40,718 bases of DNA from Clostridia bacterium (GTDB taxonomy: Bacteria; Bacillota; Clostridia; Christensenellales; Aristaeellaceae): contig JAFULL010000122.1 in assembly GCA_017473345.1 (NCBI GenBank), positions 1-40,718 on the forward strand, given 5' to 3'. Made by a program: the position numbers and the translations under genes. Position 1 is the stretch's first letter. The number at the start of each line of letters is the position of its first letter. Shown here one piece after another: positions 33,072 through 40,718 of the stretch. Under the pieces are notes generated by a model that saw nothing but the letters and a program-made list of their open reading frames with translations, did not search any database and was not told where the DNA came from.

Positions 33072-34439
33072 TCAGCCGATCATGATCTTTTCTTCAGGAA
33101 AGCGGATGCGTGCAGCCGCTTCCCCGCTGTGCTGTGCCAGGGCAAAGGCCAGCGTGAGCGGCCCTACGCGGCCTAGATACATCAGCGGCATCAGCAGACA
33201 TTGGGATGCTGGCCTGAGGGAAGGCGTATTGGCTGAGGAAAGGCCCGTAGTACTGAATGCGCTAACAACTTCATACAGCAAGTCGATCGTCGGGATGCCA
33301 CTGCCGCGCTCGAATATGCTGATCAGAACGACCGCTGACAGCACCAGCAGCAAACCGATGAAGGCAATGGCCATACTGCGGCGGGCAGTATCCTGCGGGA
33401 TCTCACGGCCGAGCAGCTGAATATGTTCCCGCCCCCGCACAACGTCCAAAACCAGCACCACCAGCATCAAGACGGTGGTGGTTTTGATACCTCCACCGGT
33501 CGATGCAGGCGAAGCGCCAATAAGCATATATACACAGCCCAGCAGCTTGCCGGAATCGCTGAGTTCAGCCTGTTCTACGCTGGCAAAGCCGGCGGTGCGC
33601 AGCGTAACAGCCTGAAACAGGCTGTTGATCAGCCGGACATGCCATGGCATATTCTTGAAGGGTTCACTTTGATATTCCGTCAGCCAAAACAGCAATGTGC
33701 CTGATAAAATCAGAATGCCGGTCAGCAGCAGTACCAGCCGCGCATGAAGCGAAAGCCTGTGAAAACGCAAACGGTGCTGCAGACATTCGAGAATCACGGT
33801 AAATCCCAGTCCGCCCAGCACGATCAGCACACAGATCACCAGCAGGAACAACGGATCATGGGACATGTGTGTCAGGCTGCGCCAACCGCCAAACACGTCG
33901 AAACCTGCGTTGCAAAAAGCGCTGACGGCTGTAAAATAACTGTACCAGGCACCTTTTTTGACGCCGTACAGGGGTATGAGGCGAAGCATCAGCAAAAGTG
34001 CTCCGCCTGCTTCAATGATCAGTGTAAGGAAAAGAAAATGAAGGGACAGCCTCACGGTTCCGCCAAGCGTGGTCTGGTTCATGGAATCGCGAAGCACAAC
34101 GCGCCCGCGAAGCGTCAGGCGTTTGCCCAGCGTTACCATGATGAGCGTGGCAAAGGTCATAAAGCCCAGCCCGCCGATCTGGATCAACACCAGCAGTACG
34201 GCCTGTCCAAACGTCGAAAGCTGCGTACCGGCATCCATGATGGTAAGTCCGGTCACGCATACGGCGGAGGTAGCGGTAAACATTCCCTTCATCAGACCTG
34301 CACAGCGCCCTCCGGAACCCGATACAGGCATGGCAAGGATCAGCCCACCCAGCAGTATGATGATCAGAAAGCCCAGTGCAAGCAGACGCTCAGGCCTGAC
34401 GATGCGATAACTCCAGGATCGCTTGTGCTGTATTTCCAA
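33072..34439 (-). CDS. ktrB: Ktr/Trk potassium-uptake channel subunit
   Basis: A 455-residue integral membrane K+ translocating subunit of the Trk/Ktr/HKT superfamily. Four pore loops with the key glycines are seen: TSAVCVTGLTIMDAGTQ, FCNAGFDVFGGW, RTAGFASVEQAELSD and FSTTGLSSANTPS. Ten or so hydrophobic helices surround them. The start is TTG 34439 with AGGAGG 8 bases upstream; the frame continues another 36 codons upstream across the promoter, which I reject. KtrB begins the operon ktrB-ktrA-esterase-TIM-barrel. Confidence 0.92.
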   Translation of the reverse strand: MEIQHKRSWSYRIVRPERLLALGFLIIILLGGLILAMPVSGSGGRCAGLMKGMFTATSAVCVTGLTIMDAGTQLSTFGQAVLLVLIQIGGLGFMTFATLIMVTLGKRLTLRGRVVLRDSMNQTTLGGTVRLSLHFLFLTLIIEAGGALLLMLRLIPLYGVKKGAWYSYFTAVSAFCNAGFDVFGGWRSLTHMSHDPLFLLVICVLIVLGGLGFTVILECLQHRLRFHRLSLHARLVLLLTGILILSGTLLFWLTEYQSEPFKNMPWHVRLINSLFQAVTLRTAGFASVEQAELSDSGKLLGCVYMLIGASPASTGGGIKTTTVLMLVVLVLDVVRGREHIQLLGREIPQDTARRSMAIAFIGLLLVLSAVVLISIFERGSGIPTIDLLYEVVSAFSTTGLSSANTPSLRPASQCLLMPLMYLGRVGPLTLAFALAQHSGEAAARIRFPEEKIMIG

Positions 34440-34460
34440 ATATATGCCTCCTGAAATATT

Positions 34461-34489
34461 ATTATATTCCCTTTTGCAGCGGTTGTATA
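34461..34489 (-). promoter_or_regulatory. ktrB operon promoter
   Basis: On the minus strand TATACA (34484-34489), 17-base spacer and a perfect TATAAT (34461-34466), about 22 bases before the TTG start. Confidence 0.65.
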
Positions 34490-34518
34490 GAAGCGTTTTT
34501 GTGTTTGCGTTTGGGCGA

Positions 34519-34547
34519 TTGACAAAGTGAACGCAAACCCGTATCAT
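34519..34547 (+). promoter_or_regulatory. ruvC operon promoter
   Basis: A perfect TTGACA (34519-34524), 17-base spacer and TATCAT (34542-34547), 33 bases before ruvC. Divergent from the ktrB promoter with 30 bases between the -35 boxes. Confidence 0.8.
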
Positions 34548-34579
34548 AAATAAGTTAGGAAGATGGGGAGGATTTGGGA

Positions 34580-35074
34580 ATGATCATCCTTGGCATTGAC
34601 CCGGGTCTGGCTACGCTGGGCTGGGGCGTGATCGAAGCGGAGCGCGGCAGGCAGCGGCTGGTCAACTACGGCTGCATCCTCACTACCCCGCAGCAGCGTT
34701 TTCCGGAGCGGCTTAAGCAGATCGGTGAAGATATGCGTATGCTGCTGGAAACCTACAAGCCTGAAGAGATCGCCTTTGAAGAACTGTTTTTTGCCAAAAA
34801 TGTTACAACGGCGCTGACCGTTGGCGCGGCGCGCGGTGTTGCACTGGCAGCCTGTGCGGAATATACCGACAAGCTTTATGAATACACCCCCATGCAGGTC
34901 AAGCAGGCCATCGTGGGATACGGCAAGGCAGAGAAGCAGCAGATTCAGCAGATGGTGAAAATGCTTTTGCACATGGAGGACATCGCCCGTCCTGACGACG
35001 CGGCGGACGCCATTGCCATTGCGCTGACCCATGCGGCAACCGGCCCTGCCAAAGAGCAATTCAAAATGAAATGA
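34580..35074 (+). CDS. ruvC: Holliday junction resolvase RuvC
   Basis: Cleaves Holliday junctions as a dimer during homologous recombination. The 164 residues have catalytic Asp7 (ILGIDPGLATLGWG), glutamate at 67/68 (AFEELFF) and the terminal acidic pair in RPDDAADAIAIALTH. ATG 34580 is preferred over the in-frame TTG at 34574, since GGAGG lies 8 bases before it. It begins the ruvC-ruvA-ruvB-queA unit. Confidence 0.95.
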   Translation: MIILGIDPGLATLGWGVIEAERGRQRLVNYGCILTTPQQRFPERLKQIGEDMRMLLETYKPEEIAFEELFFAKNVTTALTVGAARGVALAACAEYTDKLYEYTPMQVKQAIVGYGKAEKQQIQQMVKMLLHMEDIARPDDAADAIAIALTHAATGPAKEQFKMK

Positions 35075-35084
35075 GGGATGCGCT

Positions 35085-35708
35085 GTGATCGCAATGGTCA
35101 AGGGCATTTTAATGGAAAAAAGCGAGGGCGAGGCCATCGTTATGACCGGCGCGGGTCTGGGCCTTCGTATGATGTGCAGCATGAATACGCTCAGCGGCCT
35201 TCCTGCTGCAGGAGAGGAATGCACGCTGTACACGCATATGAATGTGCGTGAGGATGCCATGGAACTGTTTGGTTTTCTCAAGCGTGAGGAACGCGATATG
35301 TTCCGCCGCCTGATCTCCGTCAGCGGCATCGGCCCCAAGAGCGCGCTGGGCGTGCTGGGCAGCATGCCGCTTTCCGACCTGCGTTTGGCGATTCTGACCG
35401 GCGATGCGGCTGCGCTTTCCCGCGCGCCCGGCATTGGCAAAAAGACGGCACAGCGCATCAGCCTTGAACTGAAGGACAAGCTGGCGCAGGATGCACTGGG
35501 CGGAACTGCCGGTCTGGAGGATTTTGCTGTGACCGCTGCGGTGGATGCACCCGTGCAGGATGCCGTGAGCGAAGCGATGCTGGCGCTCAAGTCCCTTGGC
35601 TATACGCCGCAGGAGGCTGCCAATGCGCTCAAGAGTGTCAAGGGGCAGGCGGATACGCCGGATGAGCTCATCAAGCTGGCGTTGCGTCACATGGCTCAGA
35701 ATATGTAA
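35085..35708 (+). CDS. ruvA: Holliday junction branch-migration protein RuvA
   Basis: The 207-residue tetrameric DNA-binding component of the RuvAB motor. Domain I is an OB-fold (MIAMVKGILMEKSEGEAIVMTGAGLGLRMM), domain II carries two helix-hairpin-helix motifs (LISVSGIGPKSALGVLG and LSRAPGIGKKTAQRISLELKDKL), and domain III (SEAMLALKSLGYTPQEAANAL) binds RuvB. The start is GTG 35085, which aligns with the conserved MIG/MIA start; GAGGG upstream is modest. It lies 10 bases downstream of ruvC. Confidence 0.95.
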   Translation: MIAMVKGILMEKSEGEAIVMTGAGLGLRMMCSMNTLSGLPAAGEECTLYTHMNVREDAMELFGFLKREERDMFRRLISVSGIGPKSALGVLGSMPLSDLRLAILTGDAAALSRAPGIGKKTAQRISLELKDKLAQDALGGTAGLEDFAVTAAVDAPVQDAVSEAMLALKSLGYTPQEAANALKSVKGQADTPDELIKLALRHMAQNM

Positions 35709-35729
35709 TGTGAGGAAAGAGGAACGCAT

Positions 35730-36758
35730 ATGGATGACCGCATCGTTTCCACGGGCTTTCGTCCCGGTGACGACGAGCAGGAAATGAGCCTGCGCCCCAA
35801 AACTCTGCGAGATTACATCGGTCAGGAAAACGTAAAGCAGAATCTGAGCATTTCCATCGAGGCTGCGCTCAAGCGTCACGAACCGCTGGATCACCTGCTG
35901 CTCTACGGCCCTCCCGGTCTGGGCAAGACGACACTTGCCGGCATCATCGCGGCTGAGATGGGGCAGAACATCCGCATTACCAGCGGCCCTGCTATTGAAA
36001 AAGCAGGTGATCTGGCCAGTATTCTGACCAATCTTGCGGATGGTGATGTACTGTTCATCGATGAAATTCATCGTCTGAGCCGTTCTGTGGAGGAAGTGCT
36101 GTATCCGGCCATGGAAGACTATGCGCTGGATATCATGATCGGCAAGGGCCCGACAGCCCGCAGCATCCGTCTGGACCTGCCGCGTTTTACACTGGTAGGC
36201 GCCACCACGCGTGCGGGCCTGCTCAGTGCGCCGCTGCGCGATCGCTTTGGCATCATCTTCCGTCTGGAAATGTATGCGCCCGAGGAACTGGCCATGATCG
36301 TCAGGCGCAGTGCTGGCATTCTGAATGTGAAGGCGGAGGACGACGGCATTCTTGAAATTGCCCGCCGCAGCCGCGGCACACCCCGTCTGGCCAACCGCAT
36401 GCTGCGCCGCGTGCGCGACTTTGCACAGATTCGCGGCGGCGGCATCATCACCCGCGAGGTGGCCCGTCAGGCGCTGGATATGCAGGGTGTGGACGATCTG
36501 GGTCTTGACCAGCTTGACCGCACGATGCTCAGCACCATGATGGATAAATTTGCTGGCGGACCGGTCGGCCTTGAAACGCTGAGCGCCATGACCGGTGAGG
36601 ATGCATCCACCATTGAAGACGTGTACGAGCCCTATCTGATGCAGCTTGGTTTTATGATGCGCACACCCCGCGGGCGCGTGGTGACGCCTGCTGCATACGA
36701 GCATATGGGCCGCAAGCCCCTGACCCCGCCTGAGGAAGGAGAACAGCTGCGTATATGA
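35730..36758 (+). CDS. ruvB: Holliday junction DNA helicase RuvB
   Basis: The 342-residue AAA+ motor that drives branch migration with RuvA. It has [13 protein letters not shown], Walker A GPPGLGKT at 60-67, Walker [11 protein letters not shown], the RuvA-contact hairpin and [22 protein letters not shown], and a C-terminal winged helix with [36 protein letters not shown] precedes ATG 35730. It overlaps queA by 4 bases (ATGA). Confidence 0.97.
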   Translation: MDDRIVSTGFRPGDDEQEMSLRPKTLRDYIGQENVKQNLSISIEAALKRHEPLDHLLLYGPPGLGKTTLAGIIAAEMGQNIRITSGPAIEKAGDLASILTNLADGDVLFIDEIHRLSRSVEEVLYPAMEDYALDIMIGKGPTARSIRLDLPRFTLVGATTRAGLLSAPLRDRFGIIFRLEMYAPEELAMIVRRSAGILNVKAEDDGILEIARRSRGTPRLANRMLRRVRDFAQIRGGGIITREVARQALDMQGVDDLGLDQLDRTMLSTMMDKFAGGPVGLETLSAMTGEDASTIEDVYEPYLMQLGFMMRTPRGRVVTPAAYEHMGRKPLTPPEEGEQLRI

Positions 36759-37780
36759 AAACCAGCGATTTTGACTATGTGCTGCCGGAAGAGCTGATCG
36801 CTCAGACGCCCATGGAGCCCCGCGATCACAGCCGCCTTCTGGTGTATAACCGCGAAGACAAGAGCATCCAGCACCTGCATTTTTACGACCTGCCGCAGTT
36901 TTTGCGCAAGGGCGATATGCTGGTGGTGAATGAGACCAAGGTCATCCCGGCCCGCCTGCTCGGCGAAAAGGAAGATACCGGCGTGCCGGTGGAGATCCTG
37001 CTGCTCAAGCGTCTGGAAAAGGACGTGTGGGAGGGTCTTGTTCGTCCCGGCAGAAGACTGAAGCCCGGTACCTTCTGCACCTTTGGCAGCGGTCTGCTGC
37101 GTGCAGAGATCATCGACAACGCCGAGGACGGTGGCCGCAAGGTGCGCTTCCATTATGAAGGCGTGTTTGAGGAGATCCTTGATCAGCTGGGCCAGATGCC
37201 TCTGCCGCCCTATATCCACGAAAAGCTGCAGGACAAAAACCGCTACCAGACGGTGTATGCAAAGCAGGAGGGAAGCGCCGCAGCACCCACCGCAGGATTG
37301 CATTTTACCCCCGAACTGATGGCTAAGATTCGCGCTATGGGCGTTGAAATCGTGCCGGTTTTGCTGCATGTAGGCCTTGGAACCTTCCGCCCTGTAAAGG
37401 TGGAGGACCTCAGCGAACATCACATGCATGTGGAACATTATGAGGTCAGTCCCGAGGCGGCTGAAAAGATCAACGCTGCCCGTGCGGCAGGCGGCCGCTG
37501 TATCTGCGTGGGTACCACCAGCGTGCGCACACTGGAAAGCGCTACCGGCGAGGATTGCCAGGTGCGTGCCGAAGGCGGCGATACAGGCATTTTCATTACG
37601 CCCGGTTATACCTTCCACGCTGTGGATAGCCTGATCACCAACTTCCATCTGCCGCAAAGCACGCTGCTGATGCTGATTTCCGCCCTGATGGGCCGCGAGG
37701 AAGCGCTGCGCGTTTACCATGAAGCGGTTGAAGAAAAGTATCGGTTCTTCAGCTTCGGCGATGCGATGATGATTCTGTGA
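36755..37780 (+). CDS. queA: tRNA preQ1(34) S-adenosylmethionine ribosyltransferase-isomerase
   Basis: Adds an epoxycyclopentane from S-adenosylmethionine to preQ1 in tRNA, late in queuosine synthesis. The 341 residues start [25 protein letters not shown] and include [44 protein letters not shown] and [19 protein letters not shown], all diagnostic. The translation start overlaps the ruvB stop. In many Bacillota tgt follows queA; here a terminator follows and tgt is not in the window. Confidence 0.97.
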   Translation: MKTSDFDYVLPEELIAQTPMEPRDHSRLLVYNREDKSIQHLHFYDLPQFLRKGDMLVVNETKVIPARLLGEKEDTGVPVEILLLKRLEKDVWEGLVRPGRRLKPGTFCTFGSGLLRAEIIDNAEDGGRKVRFHYEGVFEEILDQLGQMPLPPYIHEKLQDKNRYQTVYAKQEGSAAAPTAGLHFTPELMAKIRAMGVEIVPVLLHVGLGTFRPVKVEDLSEHHMHVEHYEVSPEAAEKINAARAAGGRCICVGTTSVRTLESATGEDCQVRAEGGDTGIFITPGYTFHAVDSLITNFHLPQSTLLMLISALMGREEALRVYHEAVEEKYRFFSFGDAMMIL

Positions 37781-37785
37781 GACAC

Positions 37786-37814
37786 AAAAAAGCCCGGATT
37801 AACCGGGCTTTTTT
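37786..37814 (+). terminator. Terminator after queA
   Basis: A 12-bp stem (37786-37797 with 37803-37814) whose 3' arm ends in six T's, six bases past the queA stop. Confidence 0.9.
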
Positions 37815-37860
37815 GATTGTATTATACCTGAAAAACCAGTTTTCTTCGGGTTGAGCGCGA

Positions 37861-37894
37861 GAGGGGGCTTTCTTTTGCAAAAGAAAGCCCCCTC
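37861..37894. repeat. Palindromic hairpin repeat, copy 2
   Basis: A perfect 34-base palindrome (17-bp arms, centre at 37877/37878) between convergent queA and udk. Its half-site GAGGGGGCTTTCTTTTG resembles the half-site of the 6931-6972 repeat, and the preceding GAGCGCGA resembles GAGAGTGCA before that copy. It sits just past the udk stop on the minus strand and may also terminate udk. Confidence 0.7.
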
Positions 37895-37904
37895 CCGGAA
37901 CCCC

Positions 37905-38513
37905 TCACTTCGCCAGTTCTCCCCGTACATATCCGGCGAGAATATCTTTGATGCGGGCGTTGCGTCCGCCGTGGGCAACGATGACGTCGGCCAGTTCGAT
38001 GTAGTTGCGGATGTGCTTGTCAAACATGGGTTTGACGGTGGTAAGATACTGGGCGGAGATGTTTTCGATGCTGCGGCCGCGCTCGTTGATGTCGCGCTCG
38101 ATGCGGCGCAGAAGACAGATGTCGGTGTCGACACTCATGTAGAGCTTGAGGAACATCAGATCGCACAGGCGCTTGTCATAGAACACATGAATACCTTCGA
38201 TGATCAACACCTGCGGCGGCTGGATCAGCTCGTCGGTATCATCGCGGCGATGTTCGGGATAGTTGTAGGCCTTGCGGGTAATGGGCTGGCCGGAAAGCAG
38301 CAGATTTACATCCTCAAGGAAAAGATCGTGGTCAAAAATATCGGGCTCGTCATAGTTGAGCAGGCAGCGCTGTTCAAAGGGAAGATAGGAGTGGTCTTTA
38401 TAATAGCAGTCATGGTTGATAACGGTGCAGCCGCTGCCGATGGCATCGGCCAGTTCATGGGCTAGCGTGCTTTTGCCGCTTCCGCTTGCGCCGCAGATAC
38501 CGATAATGATCAT
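37905..38513 (-). CDS. udk: Uridine kinase
   Basis: Phosphorylates uridine and cytidine in pyrimidine salvage. The 202 residues begin IIIGICGASGSGKST (Walker A) and contain VINHDCYYKDHSYL, YDEPDIFDHDLFLEDVNLLLSG, VLIIEGIHVFYD (Walker B region), RRIERDINERGRS (lid) and TTVKPMFDKHIRNY, all in the order expected of uridine kinases. ATG 38513 is right at the Walker strand; the frame is open 57 codons further upstream through its promoter, which I reject. The ribosome site AGAGGCAGG is modest. Confidence 0.93.
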   Translation of the reverse strand: MIIIGICGASGSGKSTLAHELADAIGSGCTVINHDCYYKDHSYLPFEQRCLLNYDEPDIFDHDLFLEDVNLLLSGQPITRKAYNYPEHRRDDTDELIQPPQVLIIEGIHVFYDKRLCDLMFLKLYMSVDTDICLLRRIERDINERGRSIENISAQYLTTVKPMFDKHIRNYIELADVIVAHGGRNARIKDILAGYVRGELAK

Positions 38514-38546
38514 TTGAAAAACCTGCCTCTTCTGTGGTTTGACTTT

Positions 38547-38575
38547 ACGATACCAAACCGCAGTTGTGCTGTCAA
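38547..38575 (-). promoter_or_regulatory. udk promoter
   Basis: On the minus strand a perfect TTGACA (38570-38575), 17-base spacer and TATCGT (38547-38552), 33 bases before the udk ATG. Confidence 0.7.
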
Positions 38576-38605
38576 GCAAAATACTGCAAAACCTTTTTTG
38601 ATTGC

Positions 38606-38634
38606 TTGACTTTCGCGCATCCATCCCATATAAT
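38606..38634 (+). promoter_or_regulatory. Promoter of the T-box/tyrS operon
   Basis: TTGACT (38606-38611), 17-base spacer and a perfect TATAAT (38629-38634), just upstream of the T-box leader. Confidence 0.85.
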
Positions 38635-38640
38635 ACCCCT

Positions 38641-38895
38641 ATCGGCTTTGACGGGACCAAGTAGCCCTGACAGGCGCGCCTCAAGAGAGCTTTCGGCTGG
38701 TGGAAGAAAGCGGCGGCAGTCAGGAGGAATACCTCCCCGAGCCCGGCTGTGAACCTTTTTTCAGTAGCAGTCCGACGGTGCGCCGTTTACAGCGCGAAGG
38801 CCTGATGGGGCCTGCAGAGGGCACGCGTATGTGTGCTAAACGGAAGTGGTACCGCGTTTACACGCCTTCCTCCCAATACGGGGGAAGGCGTTTTT
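38641..38895 (+). ncRNA. Tyrosine T-box riboswitch leader
   Basis: A transcribed leader that reads uncharged tRNA and controls termination. The T-box sequence AAGTGGTACCGCG is at 38844-38856 and pairs in the antiterminator. In Stem I the AGTA motif after GACGGGACCA faces a specifier loop between GTCAGG and CTCCCCG; the codon there is TAC at 38730-38732 (tyrosine). AGAGAG and the GGCTGGTGGAAG region match the usual Stem I distal elements. The terminator is the CGCCTTCC...GGAAGGCG hairpin with T-run at 38863-38895. Tyrosine specificity agrees with the downstream tyrS. Confidence 0.92.
38863..38895 (+). terminator. T-box regulated terminator
   Basis: A CGCCTTCC/GGAAGGCG stem with C/G-rich extension followed by TTTTT, mutually exclusive with the T-box antiterminator. 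Confidence 0.88.
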
Positions 38896-38919
38896 CATTT
38901 CATAAGGAGGTTTTGTTTT

Positions 38920-40104
38920 ATGGTAGAAGGCCTGACTTTTGCATCACGTTTTGACAAGGTCACAGGCAGCGCGATCCGCGAGATTTTCAAGTATCTGGCC
39001 AAACCGGGCATGATCAGCTTCGCGGGCGGCAATCCGTCTTTGGCGGCGCTGCCGGACGAGATCTGCGCCGAGCTTGCGCACGACGTGCTCAAGGCCGACG
39101 GCAAGCGCATTCTGCAGTATGGCGCTACGGAGGGTTATCCGCCTTTTGTGGAAAGCCTGCGCGACTATCTGACGCAGCAGTACGACTTCGACTGGGAACT
39201 CAACGGCCTGCTGCCCACCACCGGCTCCACCAGCTGCATGGATCTGGTGTGCAAGGCGCTGCTCAATCCTGGCGATGCTGTGCTGGTGGAAAGCCCCACT
39301 TTCCTTGGCAACATGCAAACGCTGAACCTGTATCAGGCCAAGCTGATCCCGGTGGAAAGCGACGAGGGCGGCGTGATGCTGGACAAGCTGGAGGAAGCGA
39401 TCCAGCAGCATCATCCCAAGCTGTTCTATGTGATCCCTTCTTTCCAGAACCCCTCCGGACGCACGCTGGCTGCCGACAGGCGCAAGCCTATTGCTGAACT
39501 GGCTGCCAAGTATGGCTTCCTCGTGATGGAGGATGATCCCTACCGCGACCTGCGCTATACTGGCGAGCATCTGCCCACCATCAAGAGCTACGACAAGACC
39601 GGCCATGTGGCCTATATGGGCAGCTTCTCCAAGATCATCAGCCCCGGCATGCGCGTAGGCTATCTGGTCGCCGAGAAGGACATCCTGCGCAAATGCACCA
39701 TCGGCAAGCAGGGCACCGACCTGCACACGCCCAACCTCAATCAGGCGATCGTTGATCAGTTCCTGCGCCGTGGACTGCTTGCGCCGCATATCGAAAGCAT
39801 CATCCCTGCCTATAAAGAAAAGATGGAACTGATGCTTAAGGAACTGGACAGCTTCCCTGCCGGCACAAAGTATACCGTGCCCGAAGGCGGACTGTTCATC
39901 TGGGTGGAAATGCCTGAAACCTTCAACGCCACCGAGGTGTTCCAGGAGGCTGTTGAAAACAACGTGGCTTATGTGCCCGGTACGCATTTCTATCCCTACG
40001 GCGGTCATCACAACACTTTCCGCCTCAACTTCTCCAACTCCACGCCTGAACAGATCAAAGAGGGCATGGAGAAACTGCGCAAACTGTTTGAAAAACACAT
40101 GTAA
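38920..40104 (+). CDS. PLP-dependent class I aminotransferase (Kat/ARO8-like)
   Basis: A 394-residue fold-type I aminotransferase of the subgroup containing LysN, kynurenine/alpha-aminoadipate and aromatic aminotransferases. It has [64 protein letters not shown], the PLP lysine Lys238 in [15 protein letters not shown] and the C-terminal LNFSN (Arg of FRLNFSN binds the carboxylate). The substrate is not certain; the tyrosine-specific T-box upstream and tyrS downstream point to tyrosine or other aromatic amino acids. ATG 38920 follows AAGGAGG; an open frame extends upstream into the leader and is rejected. Confidence 0.9.
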   Translation: MVEGLTFASRFDKVTGSAIREIFKYLAKPGMISFAGGNPSLAALPDEICAELAHDVLKADGKRILQYGATEGYPPFVESLRDYLTQQYDFDWELNGLLPTTGSTSCMDLVCKALLNPGDAVLVESPTFLGNMQTLNLYQAKLIPVESDEGGVMLDKLEEAIQQHHPKLFYVIPSFQNPSGRTLAADRRKPIAELAAKYGFLVMEDDPYRDLRYTGEHLPTIKSYDKTGHVAYMGSFSKIISPGMRVGYLVAEKDILRKCTIGKQGTDLHTPNLNQAIVDQFLRRGLLAPHIESIIPAYKEKMELMLKELDSFPAGTKYTVPEGGLFIWVEMPETFNATEVFQEAVENNVAYVPGTHFYPYGGHHNTFRLNFSNSTPEQIKEGMEKLRKLFEKHM

Positions 40105-40130
40105 GTGAAATAAAGAAAGGAAGAAACATC

Positions 40131-40718
40131 ATGCACGTATTGGATATGCTCAAAGAGCGCGGTTTCATTGCTCAGGTCACCTTTGAAGAGGATCTCTACA
40201 AGGCCATGGAAAAGGGCCCTGTCACTTTCTACCTTGGCATCGACCCCACCGCCGACAGCCTGCACGTTGGCCACTTCATGCCCATTATCATGGCCAGCCA
40301 TCTGCAGAAGGCCGGCCATCGTCCCATCATCCTGTGCGGCGGCGGCACTGCCATGATCGGCGATCCCAGCGGCAAGACCGATATGCGCAAGATGCTCACC
40401 AAGGAAACCATCGCTGACAACGTCGCCGCTATCCAGAAGCAGCTGAGCCGCTTCATGGAGTTTGGCGAGGGCAAGGCTACCATGGTCAACAACGGCGACT
40501 GGCTGCTCAACCTCAACTATGTCGACTTCCTGCGCGAAATCGGCGCACATTTCAGCGTCAACCGCATGCTGACCGCCGAGTGCTACAAGCGCCGCATGGA
40601 AACCGGTCTTACCTTCCTTGAGTTCAACTACATGATCATGCAGAGCTACGACTTCCTGCAGCTGTTCAAGACCCATGGCTGCCGTCTGCAGATCGGTGGC
40701 GACGACCAGTGGAGCAAC
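40131..40718 (+). CDS. tyrS: Tyrosyl-tRNA synthetase, 3'-truncated by window edge
   Basis: Charges tRNA-Tyr; the first 196 residues are in the window. The class Ic signature [19 protein letters not shown] contains the HIGH-like HVGH, followed by [17 protein letters not shown], a block typical of bacterial TyrRS, then [24 protein letters not shown] at the tRNA and tyrosine pocket. The KMSKS loop and the C-terminal S4 domain would lie beyond the window. AAAGGAAG precedes ATG 40131. It is 26 bases downstream of the aminotransferase gene, in the same T-box operon. Confidence 0.97.
   Translation, partial: MHVLDMLKERGFIAQVTFEEDLYKAMEKGPVTFYLGIDPTADSLHVGHFMPIIMASHLQKAGHRPIILCGGGTAMIGDPSGKTDMRKMLTKETIADNVAAIQKQLSRFMEFGEGKATMVNNGDWLLNLNYVDFLREIGAHFSVNRMLTAECYKRRMETGLTFLEFNYMIMQSYDFLQLFKTHGCRLQIGGDDQWSN

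Noticed and set aside
34440-34547. An N-terminal extension of the KtrB reading frame
   Set aside because: It crosses the ktrB and ruvC promoters and has no ribosome site.
38833-38919. An N-terminal extension of the aminotransferase reading frame
   Set aside because: These bases are the T-box antiterminator and terminator; ATG 38920 has the ribosome site and matches the family start.

Overview
The window reads as a chromosomal segment of a spore-forming, anaerobic-type Bacillota (class Clostridia); the genus cannot be fixed from sequence alone. Supporting signs are an HPr kinase/phosphorylase, a CIRCE element before groES-groEL, a tyrosine T-box leader, the ruvC-ruvA-ruvB-queA order, a SpoIIE phosphatase, a Spo0A-type DNA-binding domain, AGGAGG-type ribosome binding sites and several TTG/GTG starts. 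Composition is moderately GC-rich throughout, and I see no transposase, integrase, phage gene, tRNA, rRNA or CRISPR array.

Layout. 1-6.9 kb: the 3' part of kduI, a MmcQ/YjbR gene, then a tight operon (CapD/WbpM-type sugar dehydratase, tadA, HAD phosphatase, hprK) and asnS. 6.98-11.5 kb: a minus-strand cell-envelope operon (single-pass membrane protein, secreted proline-threonine-rich SH3-like protein, SpoVK-like AAA+ ATPase). 11.6-15.4 kb: minus-strand HAD phosphatase, EamA transporter, pepT and an NAD-dependent epimerase-like gene. 15.4-17.7 kb: TSCPD protein, DEAD-box helicase and a CofE (F420 ligase)-like protein. 17.8-23.1 kb: a sporulation-flavoured block with a cysteine-rich propeller-like protein, DUF378 protein, a Spo0A-like regulator with a degenerate receiver, a double-FMN-domain protein and spoIIE. 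23.1-25.8 kb: GNAT, barstar, a tandem barnase protein and a PHP hydrolase. 25.9-29.2 kb: groEL, groES and mutY. 29.2-34.5 kb: PepSY protein, mscL, and a KtrAB potassium-uptake operon carrying an esterase and a TIM-barrel protein. 34.5-40.7 kb: ruvCAB-queA, udk, and a T-box-controlled aminotransferase-tyrS operon that runs off the end.

The most unusual locus is at 23.7-24.9 kb. One secreted protein carries two complete barnase domains in tandem, followed 16 bases later by a barstar gene. Domain 1 keeps the catalytic residues. Domain 2 has alanine where barnase has its catalytic His102, but keeps the barstar-contacting Arg59 that domain 1 has lost. This looks like a ribonuclease-inhibitor system in which catalysis and inhibitor recognition may be split between two domains. 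A second point of interest is the Spo0A-like protein whose receiver lacks the phosphoacceptor aspartate, encoded close to spoIIE and with a strong 0A-box match in its upstream region.
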